This document shows, in pieces, positions 46,868-53,826 of a DNA stretch of 64,000 nt. The notes under the pieces were generated by a model. The model was not told the origin of the DNA, searched no databases, and saw only the letters and a program-made list of their open reading frames with translations. Source of the DNA: Gammaproteobacteria bacterium (GTDB taxonomy: Bacteria; Pseudomonadota; Gammaproteobacteria; Ga0077536); NCBI GenBank assembly GCA_021773835.1, contig JAJFJQ010000071.1, forward strand, positions 29,171-93,170, given 5' to 3'. How positions within the stretch are numbered: position 1 is the stretch's first letter; the number at the start of each line of letters is the position of its first letter. The translations under genes and the position numbers were made by a program.

Positions 46868-47368
46868 TCAGCCAAGGCGATCCGCGTACGATGTTAGGCG
46901 GTGACGTACTTCAACCTTTGGAAGGCGACAGCGGGGATGCTCAGAAATCGCAGTTAGACCATTTTGCAGTTCTGCAATGGTCACCGTGGCCGCCCGTTCA
47001 ATCTCATCGAGAAGCCAAAGCACTCCGTGACACTCGATGTCCTCGTCGTTCGCGAGCTGACGAAGAGCGCCGTCCCCGGCGAGCAACGCCCATGCCCGAG
47101 TCTTCGCCAAAGCAATAGCGAAGCTGTCTGGGACGGAGAGAGAAGGATTACGCTGACGATAGCCGACTGCTTGCGTGATCTCATCTCCGTTCAACTCTTC
47201 TACGAAAAGACCAAGACGTATCAGCTGCTCGCCGCCATAGCCCTTTAATTCGCGCTCGTATAGGAGGTCGGGTACTGCGAATTGCAACGGCAGTCGGAAG
47301 CTTGCCTCAAGGAACGACCCTCGTTCGAGATCTACAAGAACGGACGTGTCCGAGACTAAAATTCTCAC
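46868..47368 (-). CDS. PIN-like domain protein
   Basis: 166 residues. PIN-type acidic residues are visible: Asp7 in ILVSDTSVLVDLERG at the start, an Asp in SVPDSFAIALAKT, and Asp in LLAGDGALRQLA. The domain is expected to be a metal-dependent ribonuclease in toxin-antitoxin systems. It lies five bases downstream of an XRE-ImmA gene on the same strand, an arrangement predicted as a toxin (PIN) and antitoxin/regulator (COG2856-type peptidase) pair in surveys of prokaryotic toxin-antitoxin systems. Confidence 0.82.
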   Translation of the reverse strand: MRILVSDTSVLVDLERGSFLEASFRLPLQFAVPDLLYERELKGYGGEQLIRLGLFVEELNGDEITQAVGYRQRNPSLSVPDSFAIALAKTRAWALLAGDGALRQLANDEDIECHGVLWLLDEIERAATVTIAELQNGLTAISEHPRCRLPKVEVRHRLTSYADRLG

Positions 47369-47373
47369 CGAAT

Positions 47374-48459
47374 CTACTCTGCAATCGCCTCGCGTTCGGC
47401 AGGGGGTTCGACTTCCATCCTCCGATTTAACTCGCGCACTGACAGTCCAAGCAGTTCTGCCGCCTTGGGCTCGGAGACAGCTTCTTCGGCAAGTGCACGA
47501 TACGTAAGTCGTTCGAATCTCGTCGGTAGCTCACCTTCCATTGCGAAGGGTTCCTCGTACGGAGGGCTTCGCCAGCCCAGACGGCTAAACTCATGGAATA
47601 GCCTACGGAACAGCGATTCGCTGAAGATGCTGAGGTCCTTGCAGCGATAGGCGAGCGCTTGAACGCTTACGCCGAAAAGTCGCTTCAGAGCGAAAAGCTC
47701 GCTGCCCCCAATTGAAGTGCGGTGTTTGCCAATTTCGGACCAAAGCGCGTCCGCTGGCATGAGAAAAGCGCCGGCAAATCTGTGCGCGGCCTTCTCTTCA
47801 TCGACCTTTCCTGCCACCTCCATCATCATGTGACCAAGTTCATGAGCTAGCGTGAAGCGCTGGCGTTCGCCCCAGTCCTTCCGATTGACCACGACGACAG
47901 GCACGGCATCCTTACCCGCCCGGCGGACACGCGCCGTCAACCCATCGATATTTGAAAGATCGACAGAGAGAATCTTGATTCCTTGCTCTTCCAGCAGTTC
48001 GACGAGATTTGGAATTGGATCGGTGCCGAGGCCCCAATGCTCGCGAAGGCTCTGGGCGGCGCGGTCGGCCTCCGACACGTCTTGAATGACTGGATAGGGA
48101 GCCTCTCGCGGTCGGTGCCATTCGACGCTCCGAAGGCCCAGGAGCTCCTCGACCATGAGGTATCGCTCCAGCAGGTGCAGGACCTTGGCCTCGACCTGAG
48201 ATTCTTCGCGTTTGCTCGTGATCTTCTTTTTCCTAAACTCGACGGCCTCGAGGATCATCTCCTGATCGCCGACCAGGTAGTCCACTGAGACGTCTAAGGC
48301 GTCGGCCAGCGCTATTAAGACACCCGAGCTGGGCATCGATTCGTCGCGTTCGTACTTCCCGATGGCCTGCGCCGTCACTCGGTTTCCAATTCGAGCTTCA
48401 AGCTCCCTGAGAGAGAGTCCGGCAGCGGCGCGGGCGAGCTTAAGTCGTTGTCCTATCAC
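47374..48459 (-). CDS. XRE regulator fused to ImmA/IrrE metallopeptidase
   Basis: 361 residues. N-terminal XRE helix-turn-helix (about 1-65: LKLARAAAGLSLRELE, TAQAIGKYERDESMPSSGVL), a linker helix, then an ImmA/IrrE peptidase domain with the zinc motif HELGH at 206-210 and a following helix EEKAAHRFAGAFLMP carrying the third ligand. A C-terminal helix-turn-helix-like tail ends the protein. ImmA-type peptidases can cleave repressors after DNA damage. The gene starts 135 bases from the divergent ubiquitin-like operon across a 12-bp palindrome that it probably binds. Confidence 0.9.
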   Translation of the reverse strand: MIGQRLKLARAAAGLSLRELEARIGNRVTAQAIGKYERDESMPSSGVLIALADALDVSVDYLVGDQEMILEAVEFRKKKITSKREESQVEAKVLHLLERYLMVEELLGLRSVEWHRPREAPYPVIQDVSEADRAAQSLREHWGLGTDPIPNLVELLEEQGIKILSVDLSNIDGLTARVRRAGKDAVPVVVVNRKDWGERQRFTLAHELGHMMMEVAGKVDEEKAAHRFAGAFLMPADALWSEIGKHRTSIGGSELFALKRLFGVSVQALAYRCKDLSIFSESLFRRLFHEFSRLGWRSPPYEEPFAMEGELPTRFERLTYRALAEEAVSEPKAAELLGLSVRELNRRMEVEPPAEREAIAE

Positions 48460-48478
48460 GGGCTTTCCTCCATAGTTG

Positions 48479-48519
48479 CAGTTTACAAAAATATCATTTA
48501 TATTTAGTTTTGTAAACTG
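48479..48519. promoter_or_regulatory. Palindromic operator between XRE-ImmA gene and ubiquitin-like operon
   Basis: A perfect 12-bp inverted repeat, CAGTTTACAAAA (48479-48490) and TTTTGTAAACTG (48508-48519), with a 17-base A/T-rich centre. TTTACA on the minus strand with TATTTT 17 bases away forms a plausible promoter for the XRE gene; TTTACA on the plus strand lies in the region upstream of the Ubl gene. The site is centred about 96 bases from the Ubl start codon and 40 bases from the XRE start codon. Confidence 0.75.
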
Positions 48520-48594
48520 ATTGTGTACCTGGACCCCAGTATACGCAACTCAACATCATCTGCGCCATGCGTTTGGACAGTAAGGAGTACCGAT

Positions 48595-48957
48595 ATGGAC
48601 GAGCAAACCCCCCACGCGCCGGAAACGACGCCGAGCAGTCTCGATGACGCCGTACGAGAGGAGATCCTTGACGAGATCGCGGACCTTGAGGAGTACGCCG
48701 CGCAGGGCAAGGCTCCGCCGCGGTGCCGCGGTTACCGCATCCGCGTCAATCGCGAACGCTACGAGATCTACGAACCGATTCCAACGCGCGAGACGATCCT
48801 TGAGACGGCTGGGCTGACGCCGGTCTATCAGTGGACGTTACGGCTCAAGATGCGCGGCGGCAAACCGGAGCTGATCGAGCCGGGTGAGCGGGTCGATCTG
48901 ACGAAGCCGGGTGTCGAGAAGTTCAAGGCCCTTCCGCGCGACCAGACGGAGGGGTGA
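48595..48957 (+). CDS. Ubiquitin-like (multiubiquitin-family) protein
   Basis: 120 residues. Residues 1-43 are an acidic, probably unstructured N-terminal extension. Residues 46-115 match one beta-grasp unit of the multiubiquitin family (PF14452): YRIRVNRERYEIYEPIPTRETILETAGL, then YQWTLRLKMRGG, then RVDLTKPGVEKF. The protein ends DQTEG, so a C-terminal glycine is already exposed and needs no processing before adenylation. AAGGAG is seven bases before the ATG. First gene of a four-gene operon whose other members look like E2, JAB-E1 and a zinc-cluster protein. Confidence 0.88.
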   Translation: MDEQTPHAPETTPSSLDDAVREEILDEIADLEEYAAQGKAPPRCRGYRIRVNRERYEIYEPIPTRETILETAGLTPVYQWTLRLKMRGGKPELIEPGERVDLTKPGVEKFKALPRDQTEG

Positions 48958-48958
48958 A

Positions 48959-49363
48959 ATGGAGTTGCGGCGTCAGTTCGAACTACCCGAGGAGGACCGC
49001 GCCTTCCTCGAGGAGTACGGTTACTGGTGGGAGACCGTCATCGATGGCTCCTACTGGATCCTGCTGCATGCCTTCTCGACCATGCATATCGGCTACAACC
49101 ACGAGACCGTGACCGCCGCGATCCGGATTGAGTCCGGCTATCCGAAAGCCGCACTCGATATGGTGTATTTCTACCCAACACTCAGCCGCAAGGATGGGAG
49201 CCCGATCGCCGCGACGCAGGCGACGCAGGCGATCGACGGCAAGACGTTTCAGAGGTGGTCCCGGCACTACACGGGTGAAAACCCGTGGGTGATCGGCGAG
49301 CACAACCTAGGAACGCATATCTGGACGATCGAGGGCTGGCTGATGCGCGAATTTCAGAAATAA
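48959..49363 (+). CDS. Prokaryotic E2-like protein (E2_E family), cysteine-free
   Basis: 134 residues. It matches the prokaryotic E2 family E: a helix, the strand region TMHIGYNHETVTAAIRIESGYP, MVYFYP, then KTFQRWSRHYTGENPW and a C-terminal helix HIWTIEGWLMREF. There is no cysteine anywhere in the protein. The strongly conserved-looking RWSRH stretch (residues 99-103) puts Ser101 and His103 where the catalytic site would be expected. The ATG comes one base after the Ubl stop (TGAAATG), so the two are translated together. The partner in the pathway would be the Ubl and the E1 encoded next. Confidence 0.85.
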   Translation: MELRRQFELPEEDRAFLEEYGYWWETVIDGSYWILLHAFSTMHIGYNHETVTAAIRIESGYPKAALDMVYFYPTLSRKDGSPIAATQATQAIDGKTFQRWSRHYTGENPWVIGEHNLGTHIWTIEGWLMREFQK

Positions 49364-49372
49364 GTCTAGGCC

Positions 49373-50779
49373 GTGGATGTCACCCTCACTCTGAGCGCCG
49401 AACAGCACGCGGAACTGCAAACGCACCTGTTCCCCAGTGATGGCTGCGAGGCGGCGTCGATCGTCTTGTGCGGACGCAGGGCGGGGGAGCGGCGACACCG
49501 GCTTGTCGCCTGCGAAGTTCACGCAATACCGTATGATCAATGCTCTGTGCGTACAACCCAGCGCGTAACCTGGCCGACCGACGTGATCGTGCCCCTGCTC
49601 GGTCGTGCCCACGCGCGCGGCCTAACGGTCGTGAAGGTGCATAGCCATCCGAACGACTATGGACAATTCTCCGCGACCGACGACGAAGGCGACTACAGGC
49701 TGATGCCTGCGATCCGCGACTGGTTCGATATCGACCTGCGCCACTCAAGCGCCGTGATGCTGCCGAATGGGCGCATGTTCGGGCGCTTTATCACTGCGCA
49801 GGGCGGATTCCAACCGCTCGCCCATATCAACGTCGCCGGTGACGATCTGATCTTCTGGTATGTCGATAGGCGAAACGACGATACCCCGGAATTCGCAGCC
49901 TCCCATGTCCAAGCCTTCGGCGAGGGCACATTTGAGAAGATGCGACGCCTGTCCGTGGCCGTCATCGGCTGCTCGGGTACGGGAAGCCCGGTGATCGAAC
50001 AGCTTGCACGCCTCGGGGTCGGTGAGCTGGTGATGGTCGATGATGACAAGCTCGAAGCGCGCAACATCAACCGAATTCTGAATGCCACCATGTCCGATGT
50101 CCGAGCACGGCGGTTCAAGGTAGATGTGCTGGCCGACGCAGTACGGCGGATGGAGACCGGGACGCGCCTCGTGCCGCTTGCGCTAAACCTGTGGACGCAG
50201 GAGGCAGTCAATGCCGTGGCGGGGTGCGACCTCGTGTTCGGCTGCTTGGACACGATCGACGGGCGATTTCTGCTGAACACGCTCTCTGCCTATTACCAGC
50301 TCCCCTATATAGACCTCGGCGTAAGGATCGCTGCAGTCCCGGACGGGCCACGAACTGGGAGAATCCTCGCGGTATGCGGTGGTGTCCACTACCTGAAGCC
50401 CGGTGGCTCCAGCCTGATTAGTCGGGGTTTGTTCACCATGGATGACGTGCGTGCGGCAGGACTGGCGCGAACCGATCCGGCGGCATACACACAACAGCTC
50501 CGGGAAGGTTATATCTCGGGCGTGGCAGTACGCCGCCCAGCGGTCATCACTTTGAATATGCTGCTTGCGTCCCTCGGCGTAAACGAGTTGCTGTCGCGGC
50601 TGCATCCTTATCGGGATGAGGCGAACCACGCCTATGACTACACCCAGGTCAATCTTGGCGATATGGAGATGTTCTCGCGGTGCGAGCGCGAGCCGTGCTC
50701 AATCTTCAAGAGCGATGTTGGCAAAGGCGATGTCTGGCCTTTGTTGGGCCTCCCCGAGCTTTCTGGGAGAGGCGTTTGA
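49373..50779 (+). CDS. JAB peptidase-E1 (ThiF) fusion
   Basis: 468 residues with two modules. JAB (about 1-165): candidate Glu48, HSHP at 90-93, Ser100 and Asp103 give the exact H-x-H-x7-S-x2-D JAMM motif. ThiF/E1 adenylation domain (about 185-440): VAVIGCSGTGSP at 196-206, MVDDDKLEARNINR at 221-234 and GCLDTIDGR at 290-298. After the adenylation core, the position where ThiF/MoeB-like E1s usually have PGGPCYLC reads PGGSSLIS (343-350), so serine replaces cysteine. The C-terminus has CEREPC. The protein could activate the Ubl and also remove it. The start is GTG, nine bases after the E2 stop. Confidence 0.9.
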   Translation: MDVTLTLSAEQHAELQTHLFPSDGCEAASIVLCGRRAGERRHRLVACEVHAIPYDQCSVRTTQRVTWPTDVIVPLLGRAHARGLTVVKVHSHPNDYGQFSATDDEGDYRLMPAIRDWFDIDLRHSSAVMLPNGRMFGRFITAQGGFQPLAHINVAGDDLIFWYVDRRNDDTPEFAASHVQAFGEGTFEKMRRLSVAVIGCSGTGSPVIEQLARLGVGELVMVDDDKLEARNINRILNATMSDVRARRFKVDVLADAVRRMETGTRLVPLALNLWTQEAVNAVAGCDLVFGCLDTIDGRFLLNTLSAYYQLPYIDLGVRIAAVPDGPRTGRILAVCGGVHYLKPGGSSLISRGLFTMDDVRAAGLARTDPAAYTQQLREGYISGVAVRRPAVITLNMLLASLGVNELLSRLHPYRDEANHAYDYTQVNLGDMEMFSRCEREPCSIFKSDVGKGDVWPLLGLPELSGRGV

Positions 50780-51165
50780 TGGGAATCTGGATTCGAATCA
50801 AGTCATGGTTTCGAGAACGCGTGCGTCCGCGATTCGGCACCCAATATGTCGCGGAAGACGCGCCAAAGCACCTGAAAGCCCGGACCCTCTATGTCGTTAC
50901 GGAGGATGGAGAGCCGTGGAGCGCCGCCATGCTTTGCCCCTGCGGGTGTGGCGAGACGCTGCATATGAACCTAATGCCCGATGAGCGCCCCGTCTGGCGC
51001 CTGAGCGCGGATGCGGATGGTTCGAGCTCGCTGCACCCGTCAGTCAACCGCATGAAGGGCTGCCAGGCGCACTTCTGGTTCCGAACTGGTCGAGTGTATT
51101 GGTGCGGGGATCAGAAAGTGCCCTTGTGGAAAGACCTTCGCCTTCTGCTCGGACTGGAGAAATAA
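50779..51165 (+). CDS. DUF6527-like zinc-cluster protein of the ubiquitin-like operon
   Basis: 128 residues. Start ATG overlaps the TGA stop of the E1 gene (TGATG). A Cys cluster CPCGCG (Cys53, 55, 57) with Cys95 (KGCQAHFW), His98 and Cys109 (YWCGD) could bind zinc. Between them lies ERPVWRLSADADG, and SLHPSVN. It matches DUF6527, a family often found in prokaryotic ubiquitin-like operons. Its role is unknown; an E3-like, target-binding or adaptor role is possible given the operon position, but nothing in the sequence proves it. An ATG-initiated longer frame in the same register overlapping the E1 C-terminus was not chosen because of the stop-start overlap. Confidence 0.82.
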   Translation: MGIWIRIKSWFRERVRPRFGTQYVAEDAPKHLKARTLYVVTEDGEPWSAAMLCPCGCGETLHMNLMPDERPVWRLSADADGSSSLHPSVNRMKGCQAHFWFRTGRVYWCGDQKVPLWKDLRLLLGLEK

Positions 51166-51263
51166 CGCCAAACAACAGGCTGGGCGAGCTTTATCCCTTT
51201 TCCATGGCCACAAGTGTCCGATCGGCTTGTCAACGAATACCTCGCGAGTTCGGCGCTAAAACA

Positions 51264-51327
51264 AAACACCGAGGGAGTGAGAGTTTCGCGTAGAGGATTA
51301 TCTCGGTGTTTCGGACCATACGGTCCG
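51264..51327. other. Inverted repeats between the ubiquitin-like operon and the integrase
   Basis: AAACACCGAG (51264-51273) / CTCGGTGTTT (51302-51311) is a 10-bp perfect inverted repeat and is directly followed by CGGACC-ATAC-GGTCCG (51312-51327). The convergent genes end on both sides, so these may be terminators, or integrase-related sites. Confidence 0.5.
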
Positions 51328-51375
51328 TGTAAGGTCCACGCGCACTAATCATACGAGCTTCTTGGTTCGCTATTG

Positions 51376-52542
51376 TTAAATGATTCCCCATTTTCCCGTG
51401 ACCTTCTCTCCGGCATCCCCCGCGTCCTTCGGAATCCACCGATAGTAGACCCGTGCAGTGAACGTCCAGTCCGTATGCCCCATCTGTGCCGCGACCCATT
51501 GCGGTGATTCGCCCGCCATCAGCGACATCGACGCAAATGTGTGACGCATCTGGCCGGGCGGTCGATAGCGAACGCCAGCCCGTCGGCAAAGTGTGTTCCA
51601 TTGTCGCGTGCGAAGCGCCTGGTCGCCTGTCCACCGCTTTCGCGTATGCGGATTTTGGAACACTTCATTCCCTTGCAGGAACGTGTGCTCCTTTTGCGCC
51701 TTCAGGGCGGCGAGGGCTGGTGGCAACAAATCGACAGTTCGCTCACCGGCTTCGGTTTTTGTTTCTTCGATTTCGTCGGCGTCTTGTGTAAGGGCGCCGT
51801 CAACATAAATTCGGTGGTTGATCCAGTCGACGTTCCCCCAGTTGAGGGCGAAGAGTTCCGAAAGCCGAAGCCCGGTCCAGAATCCAAACTGAACCAGGTT
51901 TTGCAGTTGGCCACGCGCAGTATTGACGAGTGCCGCGCGCTCTTCATGGCTGAATGGATCGATCTTGGTTTTTGTACTTGCCGCGGATCCGCTCCGCGAT
52001 TTGCGCCGACGAATAAGTTTGTTCGCCATCGGGTGGTGGTGGATCAATTCTTGCTCCACCGCTTCATTCAAGGCGCGCCTAAGGACACTGAGTTTGTTGT
52101 TCTGCGTCTTGCGGCTGTTACCTTGTGATTTGGCCCAGTCTCGGATCAAATGCCATTTAAGATCCGTTAGCGCGAGATCCCCGAATACAGGAACTATCTG
52201 GTTGAAGACAATCCGACTGTCGCTTGCGCGCGTGGATGCTTTCAGTTCCATCTCTTCGACGCGCCACCAATCCGAGAGGAAAGTTTTTACCGTTATCGTC
52301 GCGCCGGGTTGATCGCTGAATAGTGGTGCGTTGTTCGAATTCGGAAATGTCGTGGCGTAATCAAACGTTCCCTTTTCGATCGCATCGAGGATGGCAGTCC
52401 GGTGCCGTTCCGCCCGTTTTAGGTTAGCGGCCGTGGGCTTGAGCTTAATTTTTTCTCGGCACCTTTTGCCATTATAGGTGAAGGAGATTTCGATCGACGA
52501 AGCGCTTGCCGCTCGCGCACCGGCCCGTTGTCGTTTACCCAT
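51376..52542 (-). CDS. int: Tyrosine recombinase/integrase (phage type)
   Basis: 388 residues. N-terminal arm-binding domain (about 1-60, FTYNGKRCREKIKL, DUF3596-like), SAM-like core-binding domain (about 85-190) and catalytic domain. Catalytic residues: Arg in FGFWTGLRLSELF, Lys in ETKTEAGERTV, the RHTFASM box (with Gly where many integrases have His three residues earlier, as in a known subgroup), His in AAQMGHTDW and Tyr in ARVYYRWIP. It would integrate the element at the tRNA. It lies 6.4 kb from the tRNA and reads towards it, and overlaps the excisionase gene by 124 bases. Confidence 0.93.
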   Translation of the reverse strand: MGKRQRAGARAASASSIEISFTYNGKRCREKIKLKPTAANLKRAERHRTAILDAIEKGTFDYATTFPNSNNAPLFSDQPGATITVKTFLSDWWRVEEMELKASTRASDSRIVFNQIVPVFGDLALTDLKWHLIRDWAKSQGNSRKTQNNKLSVLRRALNEAVEQELIHHHPMANKLIRRRKSRSGSAASTKTKIDPFSHEERAALVNTARGQLQNLVQFGFWTGLRLSELFALNWGNVDWINHRIYVDGALTQDADEIEETKTEAGERTVDLLPPALAALKAQKEHTFLQGNEVFQNPHTRKRWTGDQALRTRQWNTLCRRAGVRYRPPGQMRHTFASMSLMAGESPQWVAAQMGHTDWTFTARVYYRWIPKDAGDAGEKVTGKWGII

Positions 52543-52703
52543 TGGTTATACCCATCAACACTTATGAGGTTGCGGCCGTCTGGGGCCTTTTTCCAGACTC
52601 GATCTTCTAACCATACACCGTCTCTTATTTTTGTTCGAATAGCGGATTCCGAGTATCCGGTTTCCTGGGAGAACTTCCGGATGGTAAGCCAGTTTATCGT
52701 CAT
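52419..52703 (-). CDS. xis: Excisionase-like DNA-binding protein
   Basis: 94 residues from the ATG at 52703. The N-terminal half is the classic excisionase winged-helix: NWLTIRKFSQETGYSESAIRTKIRDGVWLEDRVWKKAPDGRNLISVDGY. A basic, low-complexity tail follows, encoded within the overlap with the integrase gene. It would steer the integrase towards excision. An extra 24 codons upstream in frame are rejected because they would cross a hairpin with a T-run on this strand. Confidence 0.88.
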   Translation of the reverse strand: MTINWLTIRKFSQETGYSESAIRTKIRDGVWLEDRVWKKAPDGRNLISVDGYNQWVNDNGPVRERQALRRSKSPSPIMAKGAEKKLSSSPRPLT

Positions 52704-53568
52704 TGCGAAATTGAATCGACAAAAAAAAGAGAGTTCTGCTCGGCTTTCTGAGCAGAATTTATTATTGAGATGCAAGGTGTACGGTCGCTGTTTCTACGCA
52801 TCTCAATCTCTACAAATCCTTTGGTAGAGGACGCTCGTTCGCATGCGAATCGACATCGTCGAAAGATTTCAAAAAATCTCGGTTGGACAATGTGCGAAAC
52901 ATTAGCACCAGTAAAAATGACATGGCAAAGACAAAATATTTAGCAGTGAGCTAAAAGAATGACGGCGAATTATGTGTCTGCGGCGCGTGTCAAACGTAGG
53001 AACAAAGGCCGACGCAGTAAAGTTCGTAGTTCGATATGGGGATTTGCCACAGCCGACATATCTGAAGTAACCCGCTGTTCTTGGGAAATGTTCCTGTTCG
53101 ATGTCGAATCTGTCTCGATTTTGATCAGTTTAAGGCGGAGCGTCGCGACGGTTACTTTTCGTGATCGTCACTCGTACCTAGCTCGGGTATTTGACGATAC
53201 GAGTGTACTGAATCGCAGTTTGGATACGATCCAAACGTCCAAAATTCAGTACAGAACAAGATAGTGTTTTATGGCAAGGATCGAGAACTGAGAAGCCGCA
53301 GAAATTGTTCTAATCGTTTAGCACGAGGATAAGAAAATTCTTCGCTCGTTAGCTTGCTGATGCAAATATCCGTTGGTACTGTCGGGTTCGATTTTACGTC
53401 ATCAACCGCAACTGGAGTCGCGCTGATGTGCGCGTCGCGGTTTGATGTTTGGGGGAAAAGAACGGCTCATAAGGAACCAGGGTCGAACGTTTAGATCAGG
53501 AGCGATCGGTTAATGAAAATCAAAACAGTTATCAGGCGGTATGATCGAAAGACAGAAGGTTTAAGCGT
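52704..53568. other. Control region between integrase module and conjugative-element genes
   Basis: About 865 bases with low gene content. It contains a second inverted repeat, TTGAGATGC (52765-52773) / GCATCTCAA (52798-52806). One frame at 52959-53264 (plus) codes for 101 residues with a basic N-terminus (RVKRRNKGRRSKVRSS), but no family, no good ribosome site and a composition that does not convince me; it is left unassigned. The region probably holds promoters, attachment-arm sites, or operators. Confidence 0.45.
52721..52757 (-). terminator. Terminator/attenuator upstream of xis-int
   Basis: On the minus strand TTCTGCTC-(8)-GAGCAGAA (52757-52734) forms an 8-bp stem, followed by CTCTC and a run of eight T. 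It lies directly before the xis ATG. It would stop transcripts from further right, or act as an attenuator if the xis-int promoter lies upstream of it. Confidence 0.6.
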
Positions 53569-53823
53569 ATGAACCTAAAAACCTTCTTGAAGCAAGCTAC
53601 CAAAAAGGAACAGGCGGAGCTCGCCGCAGTGTGCAGCGACTCTGTTCCCTACCTCTACCAGCTAGCCGGCCGGCATCGCTATGCGAGTCCGCATATGGCA
53701 ATGCGCATCGAGCAGATGAGTCGACATATCGCTGCCAAGTCCAACGATAGGCTCGAACTCGTGCCGCGCGAAACACTCGTTCGCCATCCGGAGATATTTT
53801 CCGGCTTGCTCCTTGGTACATAA
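53569..53823 (+). CDS. Small Cro/YdaS-like helix-turn-helix protein
   Basis: 84 residues: MNLKTFLKQATKKEQAELA, SVPYLYQLAGRHRYASPHMAMRIEQMSR, and a PRETLVRHPEIF tail that resemble phage Cro/YdaS repressor-type proteins. It lies three bases before the ParB gene and would be a regulator of this operon. Many conjugative elements of the PFGI-1/SPI-7 type begin their replication block with a ParA/DnaB pair; here neither is present and this small protein stands in front of ParB. Confidence 0.7.
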   Translation: MNLKTFLKQATKKEQAELAAVCSDSVPYLYQLAGRHRYASPHMAMRIEQMSRHIAAKSNDRLELVPRETLVRHPEIFSGLLLGT

Positions 53824-53826
53824 CGC

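Noticed and set aside
52959..53264. 101-residue frame between xis and the Cro-like gene
   Set aside because: Basic start and no recognisable family, ribosome site or coding character; left as unassigned within the control region.
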